From NCBI RefSeq assembly GCF_001269905.1, contig NZ_LHVK01000014.1, forward strand, positions 248,397 to 312,396: a stretch of DNA of 64,000 nucleotides, in the 5' to 3' direction. The first letter of the stretch is position 1; every line of letters begins with the position of its first letter. Source of the stretch: Pseudomonas corrugata. GTDB taxonomy: Bacteria > Pseudomonadota > Gammaproteobacteria > Pseudomonadales > Pseudomonadaceae. Below, piece after piece: positions 25,534 to 33,490 of the stretch. A model generated the notes under the pieces. That model searched no databases. It was not told where the DNA came from and saw nothing but the letters and a program-made list of their open reading frames with translations. The position numbers and the translations under genes were made by a program.

Positions 25534-27070
25534 GCAGCCTCCAGTGTTGCTCGGCGATGCGTTGCAGGCACAGGCGCAGTTCGGCTTCCAGGGCGCGGTC
25601 TTCGATGACTGGCGGGAAATCCCCGGCCAGTTGTTCGTGCATGGCAGCCAGGGCCGGCGGTAGCGCTCGAGCGTCCTCGGCACGGCTGCGTAGCCACACG
25701 CCCTGGTTGGCCGCCAGCAGCGTCGCGGCGGCGACTTGTTCGGTCAGCTCCAGCACGCGGATCGCATCCCGGGCGGCGATGGTGCCCATGCTGACCTTGT
25801 CCTGGTTGTGGCACTCGGTGGAGCGCGAGAACACGCTGGCTGGCATCGTGTTTTTCAGGGCTTCGGCGGTCCAGGCGCTGGCGCCGATCTGCACGGCCTT
25901 GAAACCATGGTTGAGCATCGCCCGGTCAGCGCTGGCGCCGGACAGGTTGCTCGGCAGGCCATGGTTGTAGCGCTCGTCCACCAGCAGGGCGAGTTGGCGG
26001 TCGAGCAGATCGGCGACGTTGGCCACCAGGTTCTTCAGGCTGTCCATGGCGAAGGCGATATGTCCGCCATAGAAATGCCCACCGTGCAGCACCCGCTCGG
26101 CTTCGGCATCGATGATCGGATTGTCGTTGGCGCTGTTGAGTTCGGTTTCGATGAACGCGCGCAACCAGTTCAGACTGTCGGCCAGCACGCCGAGCACATG
26201 AGGCGCGCAGCGCAGGGAATAGCGGTCCTGCAGGCGATGCAGCGGCGCGGTCGGTGCGTCGATCGCCAGGTCCTTGCGCAGCCACGCGGCGACCTGCATC
26301 TGCCCCGGATGTGGCTTGGCGGCGAACAGGCGCTCGTCGAAGTGCTCGGGGTTGCCTTGCAGGGCGACGACGTTCAGCGCGGTGATGCGGGTTGCCAGTT
26401 GCAGCAGGTAGTCGGCCCGGGCAAAGGCCAGGCAGGCGAGGCCGGTCATCACGGCGGTGCCGTTCATCAGGGCCAGAGCTTCCTTGGGGCGCAGCACCAG
26501 TGGGGTCCAGCCCAGTTCGCGGTGTACGTCGGCGGCCAGCCGACGTTCGCCACGGAACATCACCTCGCGCTCGCCGGAGAGCGTCGCGGCCACATAGGAC
26601 AACGGCGTCAGGTCGCCGCTGGCGCCCACCGAACCTTCTTCCGGAATCAGCGGCAGGATGTCGTGTTCGAGAAAGGCCTGGAGGCGTTCCAGCAATTCAA
26701 CCCTTACCCCGGAGACGCCGTGGCACAACGACTGCAAGCGCGCTGCCAGCACCGAGCGGGTGGCCTGGGCATCCAGCAGCTTGCCCAGGCCGCAGCCGTG
26801 GAACGTATACAAGTGGCGCGGCAGGGCCTCGACGTGGTGCAGCGGCACGGCCACCACGCAGGAATCGCCGTAACCGGTGGTCACGCCGTAGATCACCCCT
26901 TCCTTGTCCAGCAGGGAGTCGAGAAATTGCGCACCCTTGGCAATGCGCTGGCGGAACGCCGGATCATCCTGCAGTTGCGTCGGCGCCTGACGGTTGGCCA
27001 GGGCCAGCACGTCCTCGATGCGCAGGGGGCGTTCGCCGAAGGTTACCGGCTCAAGAGTGGGCATCGTCAT
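25526..27070 (-). CDS. Aromatic amino acid ammonia-lyase (HAL/TAL family)
   Basis: A 514-residue enzyme of the MIO lyase family. The Ala-Ser-Gly that cyclises to MIO is in GSVGASGDLTPLSYVA (residues 150-152). The catalytic Tyr is in YGVTTGYGDS near residue 61, and NQDKVSMGTIAARDAIR is present near 415. The selectivity loop reads LYTFHGCGLGK, which does not let me decide between His, Tyr and Phe as substrate. In this operon it most likely makes a cinnamate-type aromatic precursor. GGAAG precedes ATG 27070; the second ATG (27064) is also possible. Confidence 0.88.
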   Translation of the reverse strand: MTMPTLEPVTFGERPLRIEDVLALANRQAPTQLQDDPAFRQRIAKGAQFLDSLLDKEGVIYGVTTGYGDSCVVAVPLHHVEALPRHLYTFHGCGLGKLLDAQATRSVLAARLQSLCHGVSGVRVELLERLQAFLEHDILPLIPEEGSVGASGDLTPLSYVAATLSGEREVMFRGERRLAADVHRELGWTPLVLRPKEALALMNGTAVMTGLACLAFARADYLLQLATRITALNVVALQGNPEHFDERLFAAKPHPGQMQVAAWLRKDLAIDAPTAPLHRLQDRYSLRCAPHVLGVLADSLNWLRAFIETELNSANDNPIIDAEAERVLHGGHFYGGHIAFAMDSLKNLVANVADLLDRQLALLVDERYNHGLPSNLSGASADRAMLNHGFKAVQIGASAWTAEALKNTMPASVFSRSTECHNQDKVSMGTIAARDAIRVLELTEQVAAATLLAANQGVWLRSRAEDARALPPALAAMHEQLAGDFPPVIEDRALEAELRLCLQRIAEQHWRLHA

Positions 27071-27995
27071 CGATCTTCCAGAAAGGGTAAAAGTTGAACC
27101 ACTGTTGGGGCCCCTGGAGGCAGTACTGCGCCAGGCGCTCGGCATAGCGACCGGCCCAGTGGGCGATCACTTGCTCGCGTTCGGTGCGTTTCCACACCAC
27201 CGCGTCGGCGAAGGGCTCGAGGGTGACGCGATAGCGCCCCTCGTGCTTGAGGCACATCAGCAGGTTGACCGGGCATTTCAACAGGCCGGCCATCAGCCAG
27301 GGTCCCTGGGGAAACGCGGCCGGGTGGCCCATGAAGTCCACGGTCACGCTGCGTCCGCCGTGCAGCGGCACGCGGTCGCCGGCAATCGCCAGCCACTCGC
27401 CGCGCTCCAGGCGCTCGCTCAGTTGCAGCATCACCGCCGGATCCAGCTCGCTGACCTGGATCAGTCGCAGATGCGTGGCACCGGCTTCGCCCAGCAGGCG
27501 ATTGAATTGCTCTGCATGCTTGGTATGCACCAGCACATTCATGGTGACCTTTTCGCCCAGTTCGGCCAGGGCCCGGCACATTTCCAGGTTGCCCAGGTGC
27601 GCCCCCACCAGCATCTGCCCGCGAGCGCCACGCAAGTGATTGCGCAGCAGTGCCGTATCGACGATTTCGATCTGGTCGATGCTCAGCTTGCCGTTCCACA
27701 CGTCGAGTTTGTCCAGCAGCGAGTCGGCAAACGCCATGAACTGCCCGAAGACTTTCCGGTGGGTAGGGCGCAGCTCGGAGCGGCTGCTCCAGTCGGCCAG
27801 GCGCTGCTGATATTGCCAGGCCGCCCGGCGAGCGCTGCGACCGAAAATGAAGAAGTACAGGACGATGCCGTACAGCACCGGGCTCAGCAGGCGACGGCCC
27901 AACACCTTGGCAGCGAACGCCGTGAGTTTCATCAGCCAGAAACTGCCGCGCTCCTGGCGATCGGCCCAATGCTGTTTGTCAGCCTGAAGACTCAT
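27051..27995 (-). CDS. LpxL/HtrB-like acyltransferase of the APE cluster
   Basis: A 314-residue membrane-associated acyltransferase of the lysophospholipid/lipid A type. The HxxxxE motif appears as GAHLGNLEM, and a hydrophobic N-terminal helix (LSPVLYGIVLYFFIFG) anchors it. It may transfer the polyene acyl chain to a lipid head group, as proposed for APE lipids; this is inference. It overlaps the glycosyltransferase (ATGA) and the ammonia-lyase start by 20 bases. The ATG at 27995 was chosen by overlap; earlier in-frame codons lie inside the glycosyltransferase. Confidence 0.85.
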   Translation of the reverse strand: MSLQADKQHWADRQERGSFWLMKLTAFAAKVLGRRLLSPVLYGIVLYFFIFGRSARRAAWQYQQRLADWSSRSELRPTHRKVFGQFMAFADSLLDKLDVWNGKLSIDQIEIVDTALLRNHLRGARGQMLVGAHLGNLEMCRALAELGEKVTMNVLVHTKHAEQFNRLLGEAGATHLRLIQVSELDPAVMLQLSERLERGEWLAIAGDRVPLHGGRSVTVDFMGHPAAFPQGPWLMAGLLKCPVNLLMCLKHEGRYRVTLEPFADAVVWKRTEREQVIAHWAGRYAERLAQYCLQGPQQWFNFYPFWKIDDDAHS

Positions 27996-28726
27996 GTCCG
28001 CCACCGTCGCCAGAGAATCAGGGGGAAACGTACCAGCATGGCGAAGAACAAACGGGTGTGCATGCTGGAAATCAGTACGTTGTCGTGGAACAGACGGAAG
28101 TGCGAAACCCCGTCCTGGGGATAGTGGACTCGGGTGCGCAGCCAGCACATCGGCTGGTTGCGCCAGGCCAGCCGCACCAGGATGTCCGAATCGAAATCCA
28201 TGCGCTTGCCAATGTTCGCCGAGTTGATCAGCGCCAGGGTCGCTGGCAGGGGGTAGACCCGAAAACCGCACATGGAGTCGCGGATCTGCAAGGACAGGCT
28301 GTTGATCCAGACCATGACGTGGGTCAGGTAGCGAGCGTACAGGCGACCTTTCGGCACGCTGGCGTCGTATTGCGGGTAGCCGCAGATCACCGCGTCCGGG
28401 TGGGCGCGGGACTGCTCGATGAAGGTTTTCACGTCGTCGAGGTCGTGCTGTCCATCGGCGTCCACCTGCAAGGCATGGCTGAAGCCCAGGCGCGCGGCTT
28501 CCCGCAGGCCGGTCATGACGGCGCCACCCTTGCCCTGGTTGACCGCCAGCCTGACCAGGTGAACCCGCTCATCGACGGCCAGCCGCTCCAGCACCGCCGC
28601 GCAGGCCGGGCTGCTGGCGTCGTCGACCAATACACAGGGCAAGCCATTGGCGAGCAATGTCTGGACCACTGCCGAAATGGCGGTTTCGTGGTTGTAGACG
28701 GGGATGACGGCGCAGGGGTTATGCAT
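27992..28726 (-). CDS. Family 2 glycosyltransferase of the APE cluster
   Basis: GT2 enzyme of 244 residues with N-terminal AVIPVYNHE, the UDP-binding Asp pair in VLVDDAS, and the DxD-type motif QVDADGQHD. A hydrophobic C-terminus (LFFAMLVRFPLILWRRW) suggests membrane contact. It probably builds the sugar-lipid part that carries the pigment. The start ATG at 28726 follows GGAAGGCAAAAGAC. The in-frame extension to 28894 runs through a repeat sequence and is not coding. In E. coli APE clusters the glycosyltransferase and acyltransferase occur as one fused protein (ApeJ); here they are two overlapping genes. Confidence 0.88.
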   Translation of the reverse strand: MHNPCAVIPVYNHETAISAVVQTLLANGLPCVLVDDASSPACAAVLERLAVDERVHLVRLAVNQGKGGAVMTGLREAARLGFSHALQVDADGQHDLDDVKTFIEQSRAHPDAVICGYPQYDASVPKGRLYARYLTHVMVWINSLSLQIRDSMCGFRVYPLPATLALINSANIGKRMDFDSDILVRLAWRNQPMCWLRTRVHYPQDGVSHFRLFHDNVLISSMHTRLFFAMLVRFPLILWRRWRT

Positions 28727-28893
28727 GTCTTTTGCCTTCCACCGAGCCCTTGTGGCGAGGGGATTTAGCGAAGCGTCGCACCGCCCCGCTGGGTTGCGCA
28801 GCGACCCCAAGTCCTGTGCAGCACCACAATTCGTTGGCGAGTGCTTCGCACTCGAGCGGGGATAAATCCCCTCGCCACAGGACGGAGTGAGCA
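28727..28893. repeat. Repeat pair inside the APE operon
   Basis: A 167-bp gap with CTTGTGGCGAGGGGATTTAGC at 28749-28769 and the inverted GGGGATAAATCCCCTCGCCACAGG at 28858-28881. This is a second family of Pseudomonas palindromic repeat (GTGGCGAGGGGATTT type) inserted between the ligase and glycosyltransferase genes. It is the only long break between the APE genes. No promoter was recognised in it. Confidence 0.75.
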
Positions 28894-30573
28894 TCAGTCA
28901 TGGGCCGCCCCCAACACAATCCGCCCACTGGAGCACGCTGCCGTATCGTTGCGGTAGGCGAAGTACAGCTTGCCGCGCTCGCGGTCGAAGCGCAGGTGCA
29001 ACTGGACTTCATCGCCGGGGCGTACCAGTTGCTGGAACTTCAGCACTTCCATCCCGACGAAGCGCGGCGGCAGGTCCAGCAGTAGCCGGCCCAGGCTCAA
29101 GGCCCAGTCGACCTGCACCACGCCGGGCAAGACCGGGGCGGTGGGAAAGTGGCCACTGAAATACGCCAGGTCCGGCGGCACGACCAGTTGCAGGCTCCAC
29201 TCGCCGTCGGTCTCGACCTGCTCCAGCACGTCGGGCGTCTTAGGACGCGGAGCTATCAGCAGGGCTTCGACCTCGGCCTGGGGCAGCTTGCCCTGGGCAT
29301 TGAGGGGCAACTGGCGCAGCCAGCGCCAGCGCCGTGGCAGGGCCAGTGTTTCGCAATGCCCACTCAGGTGGCGACGCAACGCTTCGGTCACGGCACGCCG
29401 ACCCTGGTTGCGCAATGCAAGGAGGCCGGTTTCGCTCAGGACCAGCAGGGCGCCAAGGGAGGCACGATTTTCCCGTACCACGCCCAGCCGCGCTTCGCTC
29501 ACCCAGTCGTGGACCATCAGTGCCTGTTCCAGCATTGGCAGGGAGATGCGCTTTTCTTCGAGCTTGACGATGCGGTCCAGGCGTCCGAGCAGTTCGAAGC
29601 GCCCATCGGCGTCAATTCGCGCCGCGTCGGCGGTATGTTCCACATGGGCGGGAGGCAGATAAGACGAAGCGACCAGCAAGGCGCCGTCGCTGTCCTGGCT
29701 CAGTTCGACACCGGCAAAGGGCTGCCACCGTTCATCACTCTGGCGCCAGGCGATGCCGCCGGTTTCCGAACTGCCGAATATTTCCGTCGGCCATTGGCCC
29801 AGGCGCTGCTGCAGGCTTCGGGCGGCCTCGGCCGGCAAGGCGCCGCCGGAGGAGAACACCCGGCGCACGCTGCTCAAGGCCGTCCAGTCGAGGTTGTCGC
29901 CCATGCGCTTAAGTAGTGCCGGGCTGGCGACCCAGGCGAAGACCGGGTGCTCGCGGCTGGCGCGTTGCAGGTCTTCCGGAAACGCCAATTGCCGGCGCAC
30001 GAAGGGTCGCCCGGCGCACAGCGGCCACAGCACCCGGAACAGCAGGCCGTAGATGTGCTGGGCGGCGACGCTGCCAATCATGCAGGCCGGACCCAGCTCG
30101 GCGCCCCACAACTGCTCCAGGGCCTGGACTTCATTGTTCAACTGGCGCAGGTTTTTCTCGATGCGCTTGGGCTCGCCGCTGGAGCCGGAGGTGCACAGAC
30201 TCAACCAGCATTGGTCGAGGTCCAGTTCGACAGGCTCCAATGGAGCCTGTCGCAGGTCGCCAGGATGGGTGTCGCCAGGTTGGTCGGTCAGCCACAGGTC
30301 GACCTCGGCCGACCAGCGCTGGCGGGTCTGGGCCTGCAGGTCGGCAGGGAGCAGGACGCGCACTCCGGCACGCCAGGCTCCGAGCAGGGCGACGGCCAGT
30401 TCGGCGGCGTCTTCCAGGTGCACCGCCATACGCTGTACACCGCGGGCACGCAGGCCAGCGGCCAGGCACAGCGCCTCGTCCCGCAGTTGCGAATGACTGA
30501 GCGCCGGATCGACAGCAACTGCGCGCTCCGGCTGAGCCTTGAGCAACATCTGCTCAAGTGTTATCCAATTCAT
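28894..30573 (-). CDS. apeH: Acyl-ACP ligase fused to ApeI-like dehydratase
   Basis: A 559-residue protein. Residues 1 to about 445 form an AMP-forming ligase with the ATP loop CTSGSSGEPKRIEK, the FGSSETGGIAW motif and the PLNAQGKLPQ C-terminal lysine motif. This part would activate the aromatic acid and load it on an ACP. The last 100 residues are a hotdog dehydratase domain with FSGHFPTAPVLPGVVQVDWAL, like the separate ApeI of E. coli. Two pathway steps are thus joined in one chain. The ATG at 30573 overlaps the preceding membrane protein gene; the 11 upstream codons lie within that gene. Confidence 0.88.
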   Translation of the reverse strand: MNWITLEQMLLKAQPERAVAVDPALSHSQLRDEALCLAAGLRARGVQRMAVHLEDAAELAVALLGAWRAGVRVLLPADLQAQTRQRWSAEVDLWLTDQPGDTHPGDLRQAPLEPVELDLDQCWLSLCTSGSSGEPKRIEKNLRQLNNEVQALEQLWGAELGPACMIGSVAAQHIYGLLFRVLWPLCAGRPFVRRQLAFPEDLQRASREHPVFAWVASPALLKRMGDNLDWTALSSVRRVFSSGGALPAEAARSLQQRLGQWPTEIFGSSETGGIAWRQSDERWQPFAGVELSQDSDGALLVASSYLPPAHVEHTADAARIDADGRFELLGRLDRIVKLEEKRISLPMLEQALMVHDWVSEARLGVVRENRASLGALLVLSETGLLALRNQGRRAVTEALRRHLSGHCETLALPRRWRWLRQLPLNAQGKLPQAEVEALLIAPRPKTPDVLEQVETDGEWSLQLVVPPDLAYFSGHFPTAPVLPGVVQVDWALSLGRLLLDLPPRFVGMEVLKFQQLVRPGDEVQLHLRFDRERGKLYFAYRNDTAACSSGRIVLGAAHD

Positions 30574-31130
30574 GGGCGGCCTCTTACCCTTTGTCGTATG
30601 AGCCATTCAATGGCAAACAGCAGCCCCATCAATCCGTAGGAAATCAGGCCGGTGTACAACATCCACCAACTCAGCGGTGCCCAGAGGGTCAGGGCAGCGG
30701 CGAGCAAACCGTTACACAGGAAAAACACACTCCAGGCCACCGTGACCTGGCGCGTATAAACCACCGCTTTTGCCGGGAGCTGCGGTTCACGCAGGCGGGC
30801 TATGCGTTCGATCATCGGCGGGCCGTATTTCAGGCTCAGGGCGAACATCCCGAGCATGAAGGCACTGATCAGTACCGGATACCAACGCAGCAGGAGCGGG
30901 TTATCGAACAGCGCGAGCAACCCGCAGAATACGATCGCCGTGACTGCCATCCAGAGGTTGCCGGCCCCGCCTTTGCCGAGCCCTCGGTTGACGAGCAATG
31001 CCCGGGCCAGCCAAAGGCTACCCAGCAGCAGGCCGAACTGCCAGGGGGCGAAGTGTTCCATGCCGAAATACACCGCAAAGGGGTACAGCAGGCCCGCCAA
31101 TAGCAGGCCAAGGCCAATCAGCCGGCTCAT
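30570..31130 (-). CDS. Integral membrane protein of the APE cluster (COG4648-like)
   Basis: A 186-residue protein with six or so hydrophobic helices, the first at MSRLIGLGLLLAGLLYPFAVYFG. It matches the small membrane protein that follows the ACP genes in APE clusters (positional equivalent of ApeG). It may anchor or organise the ligase or acyltransferase at the inner membrane; no catalytic motif was found. It overlaps both neighbours by four bases. Confidence 0.82.
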   Translation of the reverse strand: MSRLIGLGLLLAGLLYPFAVYFGMEHFAPWQFGLLLGSLWLARALLVNRGLGKGGAGNLWMAVTAIVFCGLLALFDNPLLLRWYPVLISAFMLGMFALSLKYGPPMIERIARLREPQLPAKAVVYTRQVTVAWSVFFLCNGLLAAALTLWAPLSWWMLYTGLISYGLMGLLFAIEWLIRQRVRGRP

Positions 31131-31381
31131 GCGGCCGGTTGGACCAGTCGATAGACCGCCTCGACCACGTCGTTGACGGTGCGTACTGTCTTGAATTCTT
31201 CAGCAGCGATTTTCTTGCCGGTCTGGCGCTTGATGTGGTCGATCAGATCGACTGCATCGATGCTGTCGATTTCCAGGTCCTGATACAGGTTTGATTCCAG
31301 CGTCACGCGCTCAGGGTCCAGTTCGAAAAGCTCCACCAGGGCATCGCGCAGGGTGTTGAAAATGTCGTCACGAGTTTGCAT
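31127..31381 (-). CDS. apeF: Acyl carrier protein ApeF-like
   Basis: An 84-residue acidic ACP. The phosphopantetheine attachment Ser is in EIDSIDAVDLI near residue 40. It is one of two tandem ACPs with different sequences, as in the E. coli APE system (ApeE, ApeF). Its stop overlaps the start of the membrane protein gene. Which ACP carries starter or chain cannot be told here; the name follows gene order. Confidence 0.88.
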   Translation of the reverse strand: MQTRDDIFNTLRDALVELFELDPERVTLESNLYQDLEIDSIDAVDLIDHIKRQTGKKIAAEEFKTVRTVNDVVEAVYRLVQPAA

Positions 31382-31390
31382 GGTCCGGTC

Positions 31391-31648
31391 TCAAGCGCGT
31401 TTTGCAGTGACGAAGGCCGCAAGGCTTGCCACGTTGCTGAAATGGTTGCGGGTGTCCTTGGCGTCGGCATCTATCTTGATGCCGTACTGTTTCTGGATCG
31501 CCAGGCCAAGCTCCAGGGCATCCACAGAGTCCAGGCCCAGGCCTTCACCGAACAGGGTCTGGTGATCACCGATATCGTCGACCTCGATGTCCTCCAGGCC
31601 GAGGGCGTCGATGATCAGCTGTTTGATGTCACGGTGCAGATCGCTCAT
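31391..31648 (-). CDS. apeE: Acyl carrier protein ApeE-like
   Basis: An 85-residue ACP with the attachment Ser in GLDSVDALELGLAI near residue 39. The ATG at 31648 (MSDLHRD) was chosen for normal ACP length; it overlaps the end of the acyltransferase gene by 20 bases. It is separated from the second ACP gene by nine bases. Its divergence from the neighbouring ACP suggests distinct partner enzymes. Confidence 0.88.
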   Translation of the reverse strand: MSDLHRDIKQLIIDALGLEDIEVDDIGDHQTLFGEGLGLDSVDALELGLAIQKQYGIKIDADAKDTRNHFSNVASLAAFVTAKRA

Positions 31649-32438
31649 CTTCGGCGAGCTCCTTGATGAAATAGTGATGCAAAAAATCGTTGAGCCTGCG
31701 TGAAGCAAGGGGCGGGGGGCCGAGCGTGGCGAACGCTTGTGGATCTATATCGGCCCCCACGTGAAAACTGAAGTGCACGCGGCGTTGGGGAATGCGATAC
31801 CAGGGTTCGGCCTTGGTCAGGGTGGTCGGGTTGACCTTGATGGTCACGGGTGTGAGGATTTTCGCACCTCGCAGGGCGATAGCCGCGGCGCCCCGATGAA
31901 AGGCTGGCGCCTGGCCGGGCTGGCTGCGCGTGCCCTCGGGGAACACGATCAGGGTCTGGCCGTCCTTCAGGGCGTCGCTGGCGGCGTCAAGCATGTCCAT
32001 GCTGCCGTCGTTGCTGATGTATTGGGTCGAACGCAATGGTCCACGGGTGAAAGGGTTCTCCCAGAGGCTTTGCTTGACCACGCAGTTGGCATCGCGCACC
32101 AGCCCGATCAGAAACACCACGTCGATCAGTGACGGATGATTGGCGATGATCATCTGCCCGGGCCGGCCGAGCTTTTCTGCGCCGTCGATCTGATAAGTGA
32201 GCACGCCGGTGCGGGCCATGAACCGGATGAAGAACCAGAACAGCCGTCCAACCGTGCGTCGGGCCCGTTGCCGATGGACCTGGGCATCGCCGGGCCACCA
32301 GGCCAGCAGCGGAAACACCAGCAGTCGCAGGCACAGCCCGCCCAGCCCGAACAGGGCGAAGCTTGCAGCGGTCGCGAGCAGCCGCCAGTAATAGGCGTCG
32401 CGATGCTTGCCCGTCACTGGTTGCGTTGCCAGGTCCAT
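31629..32438 (-). CDS. PlsC-type 1-acyl-glycerol-phosphate acyltransferase-like protein
   Basis: A 269-residue acyltransferase with the HxxxxD motif as NHPSLIDV and the FPEGTRS substrate-binding block. Two hydrophobic segments lie near the N-terminus. It is the positional equivalent of the ApeD acyltransferase of APE clusters and may act in making the lipid moiety. It overlaps the chain-length factor gene by 25 bases and the first ACP gene by 20. Confidence 0.88.
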   Translation of the reverse strand: MDLATQPVTGKHRDAYYWRLLATAASFALFGLGGLCLRLLVFPLLAWWPGDAQVHRQRARRTVGRLFWFFIRFMARTGVLTYQIDGAEKLGRPGQMIIANHPSLIDVVFLIGLVRDANCVVKQSLWENPFTRGPLRSTQYISNDGSMDMLDAASDALKDGQTLIVFPEGTRSQPGQAPAFHRGAAAIALRGAKILTPVTIKVNPTTLTKAEPWYRIPQRRVHFSFHVGADIDPQAFATLGPPPLASRRLNDFLHHYFIKELAEDERSAP

Positions 32439-33142
32439 ACACGATTCTTCCAGGTATGTTGGCAGGTGGTTTCGTTGTTCAACAGCGTACGCAGCAGATT
32501 CAGGGCATGGGGCCAGTCGCTGCCGGACGGTTGGACCGGCTGGGTGGACAAGGCCAGTTGCCAGTCACCGCCCCGGGTCAGCAGCAGCCCCATCGCATAG
32601 GGAAACGGCACGTCGTCAACCCAAGGTGCATAGACCTGGGGCGGTTGTTCTTCGGTGATGACCAGCAGCACCGCCGGTGCACCTTCATTCAACAGCGCGG
32701 CGGCTTCCAGGACACCATGCTCCAACCCGTCGCCCGTGGCGGCCAGGGCCGTCATTTCGCTGGTTTCGTTGCGCATGATCGACCACAGGCCGATCACTGC
32801 GTTGTGCACCGACAGGCTGAACTGGGTGGGCGACAACGGTTGGTCGGCTGCCAGGTCCTTGAGAATCTCAAATGTGCGCGGGGTTTCACCGTGGCGGGAA
32901 ATAAAGACCAACGGCAGGTTCGGCCGGCCTTCGGCCAGGGGCCAGCCGACACTGAAGGCCATCCGCGCCAGGCGACTGAGGCGGCGGCGCTGCATGGCCG
33001 GCAGGAACGAGACATCAGGGGCGGCGTCGTTGGCGGGCAATATCACCGGCTGTTGGCTCCAGGCCTGCCAGTCGTCCACGCTTTCGAGCCCAGGGGCCCA
33101 TGCGCGCCATTGGGCGATATTGAAATTGATCAAAAAATTCAT
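32414..33142 (-). CDS. apeC: Beta-ketoacyl synthase chain length factor ApeC-like
   Basis: A 242-residue protein of the ketoacyl-synthase-like chain-length-factor family (PF13723 type), much shorter than a full ketosynthase. The segment that would hold the active Cys reads FSLSVHNAVIGLWS, with no Cys, so it should be non-catalytic and act with the ApeO-like ketosynthase at 18479-19675. It is the first gene of the APE operon. GGGGTGGG precedes the ATG. Confidence 0.88.
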   Translation of the reverse strand: MNFLINFNIAQWRAWAPGLESVDDWQAWSQQPVILPANDAAPDVSFLPAMQRRRLSRLARMAFSVGWPLAEGRPNLPLVFISRHGETPRTFEILKDLAADQPLSPTQFSLSVHNAVIGLWSIMRNETSEMTALAATGDGLEHGVLEAAALLNEGAPAVLLVITEEQPPQVYAPWVDDVPFPYAMGLLLTRGGDWQLALSTQPVQPSGSDWPHALNLLRTLLNNETTCQHTWKNRVWTWQRNQ

Positions 33143-33490
33143 CCCACCCCTGCGGGCTTTTTATTGTCACGGTTCAGTGGTTTGACCCGCGTCCAACCCA
33201 GCATGGCCTTGCGACCCAAATGGCGCGCATTATCCCGGTGCCGTTGGCTTGTAGCAAACAATGGTTACATTAAAACGGGAAAACCTGACGGTGGGTTCGT
33301 CCCGGCTCGGCCAGCTCATTATCGAGATCGTGACGAACCTGTCTGTCGGCTGCTTCCGTCATCCTTCGCGCGAATTGACGCTTCTTTGCCGGAAAAAGCC
33401 ACTAACGCTGTAGTCCATCCATGCCGAAGGTAGCGAAGCGGTGTCATCGCCTACTACACTCGGGAATCTTTGATACACGGAGGTTTTGAC
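33143..33490. promoter_or_regulatory. Divergent upstream region of the APE operon and the parA-like gene
   Basis: A 348-bp gap between two divergent starts, the place where the APE operon promoter should be. On the minus strand a -10-like GGATAATGC lies at 33227-33235, with a poorly spaced TTGCTA further upstream. On the plus strand TTGACG occurs at 33375-33380, and AGGAGG-like Shine-Dalgarno (GGAGG at 33479-33483) precedes the parA ATG. No known regulator site was recognised. No coding sequence was seen. Confidence 0.45.
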
